From: Deltaproteobacteria bacterium
GTDB taxonomy: Bacteria > Myxococcota_A > UBA9160 > JAJDAL01
Length of the DNA stretch: 64,000 bases
Reading direction: 5' to 3'
Assembly: GCA_029261875.1 (NCBI GenBank)
Contig: JAJDAL010000051.1
Location: 1 to 64,000, forward strand
Below are positions 51,840-61,137 of the stretch, piece after piece; the stretch's first letter is position 1; each line of letters begins with the position of its first letter. The position numbers were made by a program, and so were the translations under genes. Below the pieces are notes generated by a model. It made no database searches. It was given only the letters and a program-made list of their open reading frames with translations, and was not told the DNA's origin.

Positions 51840-52267
51840 AGGAATGCCCCTCGGCAACTTCGAGCGCTGATATCTCTCCATCCGGCAGACCCTGCCAGGA
51901 CGCGAAACTCCGACGTAAAAATGATCCGTGTGAACCATCCCTGTCAAGCAACTTCGAAGGGAAATTGCCCCATCTAGGCGAAGCCTGCGCAGCTCTAGCC
52001 GTCCCAGCGACTCTTTCCCGCGGTGGCGTCGAAATGGCGTTGCGGGCGACTTCGTCCAACACTCGAACGAGCGGGATTGTCTATTGGGCGCCGACTCTCG
52101 CCAGCACCATCGAATCGGGGAGGAGTGGGCCGAAATCCACCGATGCACTGGCCGCCGCTAGGGAGGTCGAAGGGCCTCTGCTCTGTCTCGTTTTCCCTTT
52201 CTATTCGCTGGGATCGCGTGATAATGGCCCCGGGCGGACGGTTGGGCCAGTTGTGGCGGGAGAAGGC
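51840..52267. other. Intergenic region, 428 bp, divergent
   Basis: This separates the three-gene beta-helix operon from the FG-GAP gene. Long open frames cross it on both strands but read as composition artefacts upstream of the true starts. The only sites I can point to are the minus-strand TTGACA listed separately and a GATAAT at 52220-52225 without a partner hexamer. Confidence 0.35.
51919..51947 (-). promoter_or_regulatory. Candidate promoter of the beta-helix operon
   Basis: On the minus strand a perfect TTGACA (51947-51942) is followed after 17 bp by TCATTT (51924-51919), a weak -10. It would start transcription about 75 bp before ATG 51839. Strength rests on the -35 only. Confidence 0.35.
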
Positions 52268-55200
52268 ATGGGCCGAAGTCGAGCGAGCCTGGGCTGCGCG
52301 ATCGCGTTTCTATGCGTGGGGCTCGTGGGGCCGTCTCACGCGGCGCCCGAATCGCTCCCCGGAAGTCTCGCGGAGAAAGTTTCGAACGCGACCACGGATG
52401 TGGATCGGGAATTTCTCCTGCGGGCGCGGGAACACATCGCTGAGCGCGAATACTGGGCGAGCCACAACGGCGTTGGACTTCAGGCGCCGAATCGAGCGCA
52501 CAATCTGCGTACGTACTTTGAACCTGCGGGTATCGAGGTGCACAGCCGGACGGAGTCGACAGCGAACGCGCTGCTCGCACTTCGGCTCATTTCTATTGCG
52601 CGCGGCACGTCGCAGATAACCGTCGGCCCCGGCGAAGTTCGCAGTGAGCGAGGGAGGGTGGAGATTCACCGGCCCAATCTGGTCGAGTGGTACGTCAACA
52701 CACATGCCGGACTCGAGCAGGGGTTTACGCTGAACGCGAACCCCCGCGAAGGCGAGGGATCCCTCGTCTTGGCGTTGGACGTCAGCGGCGCGCGGGCATC
52801 CGCAGGCGTTGATGAAGTTCTACTCAGCAGCAAGCGTGGACGCCAACTTCATTATGGACATCTCGTGGCTCGCGATGCTTCGGGCCGGGAACTCGAGAGT
52901 CGGTTCCGCGTCGCTTCGGAGCACACGATCCAGCTTGTTGTAGACGATAAAAACGCGACTTATCCGATCATCATTGATCCACTCCTGACGACGACCGCGG
53001 ATCTTCAGCTCGCGGTCGACTTCTCACTCGATCCGGTCTTCGACCGAAAACTCGAGATCGCAGAACTTGGGCTCAGCTACGACGCGGCGGGGGACGTCAA
53101 CGGAGATGGGTATGGGGACATGATTGTGGGCGCATGGGCATTCGAGCCCATGGGAGCGGTCTTCATCTTCATGGGAGGTCCGAGGGGACTCAACGGATTG
53201 CCCGCGACGGTTCTGACCGGCCACACACCCATCCACGAGGTTTCCTTCGGCTTTGGCATAACGGCAAGGGGCATCGGGGACGTGAATGGAGATGGTTTCG
53301 ACGACGTGTCCGTTTCGAGTCCGTTTAACTGCCTTATCTTTGGTTCGCCAGATCCGTTTGCGCTGATCTATCACGGGGCGTCGAACGGCGTTGCCAGTGG
53401 CGGCATCGAGACCGCGCACACGCGGATTGATGGCCATGGGTGCCGTATGGAGATCACGGGCATTGGCGACGTAAACGGGGATGGTTATGGCGACGTGGGA
53501 GCACGTACCGGAGTTGGCCTTGCTGTTTACCACGGAGGACCGGGAGGGATTCCGAGTACCGTTGTGGGAAACCAGGATGCAACGTTGCAGGTTGCCCAAT
53601 TCCAACGTGCGGGAGACATCAACGGCGATGGCTATGGAGATCTCGTTTTCTGCCAACCAATCTATGCAGTGGTTACCGACGGCAGCAACGCGCGAGGTGC
53701 AGCGTTTATCGTTTGGGGAAGTCCGACCGGATTTCCAGAGTTCGTCACCCATGAGACACTTCCCTTTTTCGCATTTGGAGACGCAGAGCATCGATACATC
53801 GGATGGGACATCGCTACGGGGGACGTCAACGGCGATGGATTCGATGATGTCGCTCTCGGCGCGCCCAGTGCGGGAGTGGGTTTTGATGCTGTTTTTGTTT
53901 TTCACGGGAAAGCTCAAGGGTTCGCTGCGGGAGGGCTGGCCGGGGCCGATACTCGAATTGCGTCCCCCACCGGAATCGACCCTATAGACTTCGGGACGGC
54001 GATTGACATAGCTGACATAGATGGGGATGGCTATGGCGACTTGCTCGTCGAAGCGCCGAAGGGAAACCCAGGCTTCGACGGGCGCGTCTTTCGTGGTGGG
54101 CCTCAGGGGATTGAGGCCGAGTCTCCGGCAAACGCAGATGGCCACTTCCAACTCGATGAGCCGTCGGGACCCTTCGGTGGAAGTATCCGAAAGGCCGGGG
54201 ATCTCAATGGCGATGGTTCGGACGACTTTTTTTTCGGCACCCAACGCCATGAATACCTATCCCGCAGCATCTCGATCTTCATGGGCCCCTCGGGTTCGCA
54301 GCTTGGAGCCAGTGTGGATGGCGCCGGCGATGTGAACGGGGATGGTCGCGCGGATGTCATCGTCGGCGCGCCGGGTTACGACGATGGTGCCTTCGAAACC
54401 GGAGCGGCTTTCGTTTTCGATGGGTCGCTTGGGGGAACGAGCGCACCCGCCATCGCGCACCTCGGCTCTTCGCAACGCGCGGCCCACATGGGGGAGAGCG
54501 TCGCCGGAGCCGGGGACGTCAACGGCGACGGCTACTCGGACGTGATCGTCGGACTCCCCGGTCACCTGGCGTCCGGTCGAGCAAACGTCTACCACGGCGG
54601 GCCCAACGGCATCGCCGACAGGGCGGCCCCCTCGAGCGTGGTGGACTCGAGTCGCCTCGGAGCGAGCTTCGGTTTGAGTGTCGATGGTGCGGGTGACGTA
54701 AACGGGGACGGTTTTTCGGATGTGATCGTTGGATCTCCCTTCTATTCGCCAGGCGGTGCCGCGTTCGTATTCCACGGGGGTGCCCAGGGTATCGGTCCGC
54801 CCGTCACCGATCTCGACGCCGACGGGAGGTTCGTGTCCGACCAGGCCGGCGCGAACGTGGGCTGGAGCGTGGCGGGAGCCGGGGACGTGAACGGCGACGG
54901 GGGCGCGGATGTCTTGATCGGTGCGCCGCTTTACGATGCGCCGCTCGTCGATGAGGGCGCAGCGTTCTTGCTTCACGGCATGTTGGGTGGCGTGGGCGAT
55001 CGCTCGCCCGCGAATGCGGACGGAATGATTGTCTCCCAGCAAGCCGGCGTCAAGCTGGGGAACAGCCTGGACGGCGCCGGGGATGTCAACGGGGACGGCT
55101 ACGCGGATGTCATAGTCGGCGAGGTTGCAGAACCCGAGGCCCCGCCGGCTTCGCGTTTTTCCGGGCGCGCCTACGTGTTCCACGGACAGCCGGGCGGAAT

Positions 55201-57898
55201 CACGAATGCTAATCCCGCCAACGCCAACGGCCGTTTGCGCGACGTCGGCGCCAGCGTCGCGGGAGCCGGGGATGTGAATGGCGATGGGTTTGCGGACGTC
55301 ATCGTGGGAGAACGGTTCTACGATGATGGCGATGAAGTCGCTGGATCCGCGTACGTGTTCTTCGGAAGCGCAGTCGGCGTCGGTTCGGGTTCCGCGGCGA
55401 CCGCCGATGCGCGCATCGTTGGCGACGAAGCGGGCGCCAACCTCGGCGTTACCGTGGCCGGCGCGGGGGACATGAACGGCGACGGCTACGCCGAAGTGAT
55501 CGTCGGTGCTCCGTACTACGACTCGGTACGAACCGATGAGGGCACCGCGTTCGTCTACTACGGCGGTTCGACGGGGATCCCGGACACGACCGCAGATGCC
55601 GCCGATCGTCATTTCTCGACGAACCAACAGGATGCGGAACTCGGCACCAGCGTCGCGGGTGCGGGGGACGTGAACGGCGATGGCTTTTGGGACGTGATCC
55701 TGGGCGCCCCTCAATTCGATGGTGGCGTGGCTGGCGAAGGCGCTGCGTTCTTCTATGTGGGTGCCGCCGGGGGGCCGCTCTTGGCGGCGCAGATCGAGGG
55801 CAACAACACCAACGCCCAAATGGGTGCCAGCGTGGCGGGTGCGGGCGACATCAACGGGGATGGTTATGGCGAGGTGATCGTCGGCGCTCCGACGTTTCTG
55901 AATGTCGCGCTGTTTCCACCGGCCCCGACGGGCGCAGCGTTCGTATTCTACGGCAATGGCACCGCTCAAGGGATCTCGGCACAAGGCGCATCGGACGCCG
56001 GCACGCGGATCGTCGGCACCCAACCCTCGGCGTCCTTCGGCCACAGTGTCGCGGGGTTGGGGGATACCAATGGAGATGGACTCTCGGAGATTGCCATCGG
56101 CGCGCCGGACCACGACGGTGAAGGCGCGGCGTTTGTGTTCTACGGGGACGCGTCCGGGATCCCCCATGGCGCGCCATCGAACGCGGACGTAAAGATCGAA
56201 CCCGGTCAATCCGGCGCTCAACTCGGACACGCACTAGCGGGCGCAGGAGATGTCGACTCGGATGGGTACGCCGAGCTCATCGTCGGAGCACCGGCTTTCA
56301 GCAACGGTCAGGAGAACGAAGGCGCAGCGTTCGTGTTCCACGGTAGCCCGACAGGATTGATCGGCCGAACACCCGCCGAGGCAGCGGCGTTCCTCGAATC
56401 CGACGACGCGGGTGCACTCTTTGGGTACTCCGTCGATTCTGCCGGGGATACGAGCGGAGACGGCTTCGGAGATGTGATTGTTGGCGCTCCCCAATACACG
56501 GACACCCATGTGTTCGCGGGCGGGGCGTTCGTATTCGAGGGCAGCGAGGGAGGCCTCGCGGGACGAACGCCTGCGACAGCGGCGGCGAAGTTCATCTCGG
56601 ATCAACCCCTCTCGTCCTTCGGTTGGAGCGTGGCGGGAATTGGCGATGCGGGTGGGCACAGCATTTTCGGTTTCGATGCCGGCGGCGTCTCGGACGTAGC
56701 CGTTGGCGCCCCGCGCTATACCACCCAGCACGACCGAGAGGGATCCGTTTTCGTGTTTCGACCGGTGCCGGGTTTCGGGCTTTCCGATGGAACGCCCGCG
56801 AGCGCAGCAACGCAGATTCGCGGTAACCAGGAGCTGGCACTATTGGGGTACAGCATTGCGGGCGCTGGGGACGTGAACGGAGATGGATTTGCGGACCTGC
56901 TTGCAGGAGCCCCAAAGTATGACGATGGGGAAAACGACGAAGGGGCGGCTTTCCTCTTCCACGGAAACGGCTCCGGGCGCGCCTTCGGCGCACGCCAACT
57001 TCGCGATGCAGGCGGGCAAGTTCCCGTCACGCCTTGGGGGCGGTCCGGTTCAGAAGACGCGATCCACGTTTCAGCGCTGGGAAGTCTTCCAAGCGGTCGC
57101 GGTGGAGTTCGGTTGGAAGTCGAAGCCTGCCCGTTGGGCGTTCCATTTACGATCGACACCCAGGCGGAGTGCGCGCAGGCCGTGACGCCGGCGAGTCCCA
57201 TTGGGCCCGCCCAACCGTTCCCGGTACTCGAGGCGACCGTCGACGGGCTCACACCCGATACGTTGTACCGTTGGCGAGCGCGTCTCCACTATGACAACGG
57301 CGTGTTTGCACGCCCGTCGGTTACGCCCGCCCACGGCCCGTGGCGTCGCTTCAGTGCTCAGTCCCACGAGGCGGACTTGCGGATGGCGGCGGGACCGGAC
57401 AGCGATGGAGACGGAGTCCCGGACGGAAGCGACAACTGCCCCACAGTCGCCAACGGCCCCCTGGCGGGGAACGACATCCAGCTCGATACAGACGGCGACG
57501 ATGTCGGCGACGTCTGCGACAACTGCATCCAGTTCCGAAACCCGCGCCTCGGAGAAAATGGGAGCCCGGTACAGCTTCCCTTTCAAACTGCTACGGGTGG
57601 GCAACTCGACGACGACGCGGATGGCTTCGGCAATCACTGCGACGCCAAGTTCACCATAGGCGGCCAATCCGTTGGAGGGCTCGACCTCGCGGAAATCACG
57701 CAGTCCTTCAACCGCCAACGCGCCGCTTCGAACTGTGGATCCAGCGGATCCCGAGCCTGCGCGGAGTTCGACCTCGACAACCGGGGCCAGTTCATCAGCG
57801 CCGGCGACCTCAGCCGAAGCTATCAACTCTTCAACTCGCTCCCGGGACCGAAATGCGACGGCTGTCCCCTGGAGTGCGTGGGACCGGCTTGCCTCTAA
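52268..57898 (+). CDS. Giant FG-GAP repeat surface protein with thrombospondin-3 and dockerin-like C-terminus
   Basis: A 1,876-residue exported protein; ATG 52268 follows GGAGAAGG and opens a signal peptide ending near SHA. Residues about 25-250 form a beta domain ending in VVDDKNATYPIIIDPLL, common before such repeats. Then about 21 FG-GAP/integrin-alpha-like repeats of about 60-65 residues follow, each with a GAGDVNGDGYADVIVGAP-type calcium loop. Next are thrombospondin type 3 motifs (DSDGDGVPDGSDNCP, DTDGDDVGDVCDNC) and a C-terminal dockerin-like part (GGLDLAEITQSFNR, CAEFDLDNRGQFISAGDLSR). Calcium-stabilised adhesion is the likely role. Divergent from the beta-helix operon. Confidence 0.9.
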   Translation: MGRSRASLGCAIAFLCVGLVGPSHAAPESLPGSLAEKVSNATTDVDREFLLRAREHIAEREYWASHNGVGLQAPNRAHNLRTYFEPAGIEVHSRTESTANALLALRLISIARGTSQITVGPGEVRSERGRVEIHRPNLVEWYVNTHAGLEQGFTLNANPREGEGSLVLALDVSGARASAGVDEVLLSSKRGRQLHYGHLVARDASGRELESRFRVASEHTIQLVVDDKNATYPIIIDPLLTTTADLQLAVDFSLDPVFDRKLEIAELGLSYDAAGDVNGDGYGDMIVGAWAFEPMGAVFIFMGGPRGLNGLPATVLTGHTPIHEVSFGFGITARGIGDVNGDGFDDVSVSSPFNCLIFGSPDPFALIYHGASNGVASGGIETAHTRIDGHGCRMEITGIGDVNGDGYGDVGARTGVGLAVYHGGPGGIPSTVVGNQDATLQVAQFQRAGDINGDGYGDLVFCQPIYAVVTDGSNARGAAFIVWGSPTGFPEFVTHETLPFFAFGDAEHRYIGWDIATGDVNGDGFDDVALGAPSAGVGFDAVFVFHGKAQGFAAGGLAGADTRIASPTGIDPIDFGTAIDIADIDGDGYGDLLVEAPKGNPGFDGRVFRGGPQGIEAESPANADGHFQLDEPSGPFGGSIRKAGDLNGDGSDDFFFGTQRHEYLSRSISIFMGPSGSQLGASVDGAGDVNGDGRADVIVGAPGYDDGAFETGAAFVFDGSLGGTSAPAIAHLGSSQRAAHMGESVAGAGDVNGDGYSDVIVGLPGHLASGRANVYHGGPNGIADRAAPSSVVDSSRLGASFGLSVDGAGDVNGDGFSDVIVGSPFYSPGGAAFVFHGGAQGIGPPVTDLDADGRFVSDQAGANVGWSVAGAGDVNGDGGADVLIGAPLYDAPLVDEGAAFLLHGMLGGVGDRSPANADGMIVSQQAGVKLGNSLDGAGDVNGDGYADVIVGEVAEPEAPPASRFSGRAYVFHGQPGGITNANPANANGRLRDVGASVAGAGDVNGDGFADVIVGERFYDDGDEVAGSAYVFFGSAVGVGSGSAATADARIVGDEAGANLGVTVAGAGDMNGDGYAEVIVGAPYYDSVRTDEGTAFVYYGGSTGIPDTTADAADRHFSTNQQDAELGTSVAGAGDVNGDGFWDVILGAPQFDGGVAGEGAAFFYVGAAGGPLLAAQIEGNNTNAQMGASVAGAGDINGDGYGEVIVGAPTFLNVALFPPAPTGAAFVFYGNGTAQGISAQGASDAGTRIVGTQPSASFGHSVAGLGDTNGDGLSEIAIGAPDHDGEGAAFVFYGDASGIPHGAPSNADVKIEPGQSGAQLGHALAGAGDVDSDGYAELIVGAPAFSNGQENEGAAFVFHGSPTGLIGRTPAEAAAFLESDDAGALFGYSVDSAGDTSGDGFGDVIVGAPQYTDTHVFAGGAFVFEGSEGGLAGRTPATAAAKFISDQPLSSFGWSVAGIGDAGGHSIFGFDAGGVSDVAVGAPRYTTQHDREGSVFVFRPVPGFGLSDGTPASAATQIRGNQELALLGYSIAGAGDVNGDGFADLLAGAPKYDDGENDEGAAFLFHGNGSGRAFGARQLRDAGGQVPVTPWGRSGSEDAIHVSALGSLPSGRGGVRLEVEACPLGVPFTIDTQAECAQAVTPASPIGPAQPFPVLEATVDGLTPDTLYRWRARLHYDNGVFARPSVTPAHGPWRRFSAQSHEADLRMAAGPDSDGDGVPDGSDNCPTVANGPLAGNDIQLDTDGDDVGDVCDNCIQFRNPRLGENGSPVQLPFQTATGGQLDDDADGFGNHCDAKFTIGGQSVGGLDLAEITQSFNRQRAASNCGSSGSRACAEFDLDNRGQFISAGDLSRSYQLFNSLPGPKCDGCPLECVGPACL
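53080..56930 (+). repeat. Tandem FG-GAP coding repeat array (about 21 units)
   Basis: About 21 units of roughly 180-200 bp encode DxNGDGxxDxxxG loops inside the giant surface gene. Early units are diverged (IADIDGDGYGDLL, KAGDLNGDGSDDFF) and the central units from about 54310 to 55880 are most alike, consistent with recent expansion there. Recombination or assembly collapse could change the copy number. Confidence 0.8.
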
Positions 57899-58144
57899 CC
57901 GGTGCCGACAAAGTCTCGGTTGCGGCCAGGCGCTCCCGGCGCACGGCGCCGACTGCCATATCGCGTTCCGAGCGCACGCGATCCGGACATTTCTCAAGTT
58001 CCGCTGGGTGGCGCAAAGCCGCGGAGATCGAATGACGGACGACCTCTAGGGGATTTCCCTGAGCCGGTCTTGATCCCCAAGCGTTGCGGGCTGGGCCGCC
58101 GGCCCAGGTGCGTTAAGCCGCGCGTCCGCAGACCCGAATAAAGG

Positions 58145-59737
58145 GTGGGGGGGCTCTACTCGAATGTGCCCAGGGCACACGTGGAGTCTGGATTCGTGCA
58201 GCCGTGCGGCTTGGAACTGATCGATCGGACCTTGGGCGGGCTTGCGCCCGGCCTCCCCTTGGTGGTCGAGGGTGCCTCGGGCACGGGGCGTTCAGTACTC
58301 GCGCTCAGCGCGGCCGGCTCCGCCCTTCGACAGGGCCAGACCGTTACCTTCCTCACGTCTGAGCCACCGGATCTGCTGCTTCGCCAGGCCGCCGATCTGG
58401 GCTTCGACCTGGAACGCTCCCTCCGCGACGAAACGCTGATCCTCCTCGAATCCGATGAGTGCGCCGCCGCCAACCTGCGCACACTCGGATCCGATGCCTT
58501 CATCGCGGCGTTGCGGCTTGCCGCGGGTACTTCGCAAGTCCTGGTTCTGGACCCGCTCAGCATCTATTGCGCCGAACTCGTCGACGATTCTCCGCTGCGA
58601 AGCCTGGTTCGCGATCTCTTTGCGGAGTTTTCGGACTCGAACATCCTGGCGACCGTGGACGCGGACCTGCTCGAGATCGTGCCCGGCCTGCGGCGCGTGC
58701 TGCTCGATTGCTGCGGCGCCTACGTGAAGCTCGAGCGGGATGACAGCGGACTGCGGCGGTTCTGCGTCGAGAAAACCCGGACCGCAAGTCCGGCCATTCG
58801 TTGCCAGTTCTTCGAGATCGGCGAGGCGGGCGCGCTGCTGACGAGCGCTCCGCCCGCGAGTCCGGAATCGCAAACGACCGACTCCGGACCCGAACCGGAA
58901 CCTGCGGCCGTTGCCAAGCCTTCCATCCCGTCCATCCTGATCGTCGAAGATGACGACGACATCGTGGCCCTCTACCGACGCTGGCTCGGCAACGCCTACC
59001 AGGTCACGTTCGTCGAAGATGGCGGCGAAGCCCTGGCGCGACTCTTGGCCGAGCGACCCGACCTCATCATCCTCGACCTCGGAATGCCCCGCATCTCGGG
59101 CTACGACGTACTGCGCGCCCTCCGGAAGGCGCCCTGGCTACCGGTGCTGGTCGTCTCCGCTCGCATGGACCGACCGCGGGACCGGGTCCGTCCGATCCTG
59201 CTGGGGGGAAGTGACACTCTGGCGAAGCCCTTCAAACGAGTCGAACTGCTGCAGAAGGTCGATACGCTGCTGCGCCTCCCGGCTCCGCCCGCCGGCCAGC
59301 TCGACGTCTCGTCTCTCATGGGACCGGAGGGAAGAGAGGCGGATCGCCGCGTACTCGCCGCGGACGAGTTTCAGTTCCGGGCCCAGCGCGCCAAGGAACT
59401 TGCGCAACGAATGGGATTCGAATGGTCGGTGGTCGCTGTGGAATCCAGCGACGCAGAAAACCTCGACCGTTTGGCCACGGCAGGGGTCGAGAACCTGCGT
59501 CTGGAAGACGGCTTCTATCTCGTATCCGACTCGCGCGCGCTCATCCTGTTGGCGGGTGCCGCGGGTTCGAACGTCGCGCGGGCACTGAATCGTCTGACGG
59601 AATTTTTCAACCAACTGGGCGGCAACCCCGAAACGCTTTCGTGCGCCGAGGTCGACTTCGATGGCCAAAGCGATCCCGAAAGCTGGGCCATGCTGTTCAA
59701 GGATCTCCAGGACTGGACCCGGTCCCTGACCCCATGA
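58145..59737 (+). CDS. KaiC-like ATPase / receiver / degenerate GGDEF-like fusion regulator
   Basis: A 530-residue cytoplasmic protein with an uncertain start (GTG 58145 or GTG 58166). Residues about 20-235 are a RecA/KaiC-type domain. The P-loop reads GASGTGRS (43-50), with Arg where the Walker lysine belongs, and SQVLVLDPLS is the Walker B strand. Residues about 262-385 are a receiver: ILIVEDDDD acidic pocket, phosphorylatable Asp in ILDLGMP, and the Lys in LAKPF. The last 130 residues (MGFEWSVVAVESSD, LEDGFYLVSDSRALILLAGA) have a GGDEF-like outline without the signature. It overlaps the next gene by 4 nt, so it probably controls exopolysaccharide synthesis. Confidence 0.78.
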   Translation: MGGLYSNVPRAHVESGFVQPCGLELIDRTLGGLAPGLPLVVEGASGTGRSVLALSAAGSALRQGQTVTFLTSEPPDLLLRQAADLGFDLERSLRDETLILLESDECAAANLRTLGSDAFIAALRLAAGTSQVLVLDPLSIYCAELVDDSPLRSLVRDLFAEFSDSNILATVDADLLEIVPGLRRVLLDCCGAYVKLERDDSGLRRFCVEKTRTASPAIRCQFFEIGEAGALLTSAPPASPESQTTDSGPEPEPAAVAKPSIPSILIVEDDDDIVALYRRWLGNAYQVTFVEDGGEALARLLAERPDLIILDLGMPRISGYDVLRALRKAPWLPVLVVSARMDRPRDRVRPILLGGSDTLAKPFKRVELLQKVDTLLRLPAPPAGQLDVSSLMGPEGREADRRVLAADEFQFRAQRAKELAQRMGFEWSVVAVESSDAENLDRLATAGVENLRLEDGFYLVSDSRALILLAGAAGSNVARALNRLTEFFNQLGGNPETLSCAEVDFDGQSDPESWAMLFKDLQDWTRSLTP

Positions 59738-61137
59738 CGCGGTTGGCCCTGGTATGCCTGTGGGCCGTCCTCGCGCTGACGTCCATCGCGCCCTCCGCCG
59801 GGGCGTCGGAGGTGGATTCGCGCGTCACCCAGGCCGACGCGCTACTGGGCGATTCGAGCGGGCTCGAGCGGGCCGCGCAACTCTACCGCGCATACCTCGC
59901 GGAACACCCGCAAGACGCTCACGTTCGCCAACGCTTGGCCCGCGCCCTTTCCTGGAGCGGCCAACTCGACGCGGCGATCGACGAATACCAACAGATCCTG
60001 CACGTCCCGGGTGTCGAAATCGAGCGGGCCGAGGTGCTCTCCTGGGCGGGCCGCCTCGACGAAGCGCGACGCGCCTTCGACGCCATTCTCGAGCGGGATC
60101 CCGACAACGCCCGCGCCTTACGCGGACTCGCGCGCGTCCACCGTTGGGCCGGTCGGCCCCAACCCGCCGATGAGAACTACCGCCGGGCACTCGACCTGGA
60201 AGAAGACGACGCGGCCCGCGCGGAATGGCGCGAACTGCGCGCTGGGTTCCGACCCCGGGCCAACGCAGCCGGTCACTATCGCGGAGACAGCGAGGGATAC
60301 GACGCCAGCCGTTTCGGGGGTAGCGCGGACACGTTCCTGGACCTGCGAACGCGGATCCAATTCGGCCTCTACCAGCTCATCGCCCGCGGCTCCGTACCGG
60401 ATCCCGTGAGCGGCCTGAACGAAGTTCGCAGCGACCGCGGTCGTGAAGCGCGCATCGGGTTCGAGCGGAGCTTGAGCGAACGCTGGACCGGCGCCTTCGG
60501 CGTAACGCACAAACACTGGAGGAACGCGCCAGACCGCTGGCTCGCGGACTCCCGCCTGACCTATCGGCCCGCGTCCGGTGGCTCGATCTCGATTCTGGCG
60601 GGCCGACGCGACGGCTTCGACGCCACCGACAGCTACGAGGCACTCCTCGCGGGAATTCACGCAGCACACCTCGGCGTGTCCTACTGGAGAGATTTGGGTC
60701 GGGTCGAAGCGTTCGCGACGACGGAATGGATGCGCCGCAGCGACGACAACTCCCGCTACAGCGGGTACGGGTCGCTGAGCTTCCGCTTGCTCGAGGCTCA
60801 CGACCTGAGGCTCCGCCTCGACACCAGCGCCGCCACGAACACCCACAATTCCACCCTCTACTACGATCCCGATCTGGATGTGTCGTCCCTCGCAGCGATT
60901 GCCTACGGGTTGAAGCTGCCGGGCGGGTTCCGAACCCGCGCGGAGGCGGGCGGCGGCTACGGAAAGATTCGCCAGGATGGTGACGGCAGCCAAGGCCCGA
61001 GCTTGAGCGCGTCTTTCCTCCTGGGGTGGCAACGCGCAGCGTGGGACGCGCAGCTAAGCGCGGTTCACAGCATTTCGCAGCGGGCCATCCGCTACAAGTT
61101 GACACGCTTCGAGCTCAGCATGGCGCGGAGTTTCTGA
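59734..61137 (+). CDS. TPR/outer-membrane beta-barrel protein, PgaA-like
   Basis: A 467-residue exported protein with signal peptide (ends near AGA). Residues about 30-165 hold TPR repeats (AQLYRAYLAEHPQDAHVRQR, EVLSWAGRLDEARRAFDAIL). The rest is beta-strand-rich and ends in Phe (LSMARSF), as in outer-membrane barrels. TPR plus barrel is the PgaA/YaiO architecture; PgaA exports poly-N-acetylglucosamine but is longer (about 800). Its ATG overlaps the previous stop, and the next gene starts at its stop codon, so it is inside a tight operon with GT2 and deacetylase genes. Confidence 0.82.
   Translation: MTRLALVCLWAVLALTSIAPSAGASEVDSRVTQADALLGDSSGLERAAQLYRAYLAEHPQDAHVRQRLARALSWSGQLDAAIDEYQQILHVPGVEIERAEVLSWAGRLDEARRAFDAILERDPDNARALRGLARVHRWAGRPQPADENYRRALDLEEDDAARAEWRELRAGFRPRANAAGHYRGDSEGYDASRFGGSADTFLDLRTRIQFGLYQLIARGSVPDPVSGLNEVRSDRGREARIGFERSLSERWTGAFGVTHKHWRNAPDRWLADSRLTYRPASGGSISILAGRRDGFDATDSYEALLAGIHAAHLGVSYWRDLGRVEAFATTEWMRRSDDNSRYSGYGSLSFRLLEAHDLRLRLDTSAATNTHNSTLYYDPDLDVSSLAAIAYGLKLPGGFRTRAEAGGGYGKIRQDGDGSQGPSLSASFLLGWQRAAWDAQLSAVHSISQRAIRYKLTRFELSMARSF

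Noticed and set aside
51965..52267. In-frame upstream extension of the FG-GAP gene
   Set aside because: No ribosome site and no recognisable sequence. ATG 52268 with GGAGAAGG opens the signal peptide.
54257..56230. 657-residue open frame on the minus strand of the FG-GAP gene
   Set aside because: It mirrors the tandem FG-GAP repeats antisense (many Arg/Val/His runs, no ribosome site). The plus-strand frame has a signal peptide and known domains.
53080..56930. Possible CRISPR array or satellite repeat
   Set aside because: The regular similarity is codon-level FG-GAP repeats in one open frame, with variable unit length and no spacer structure.
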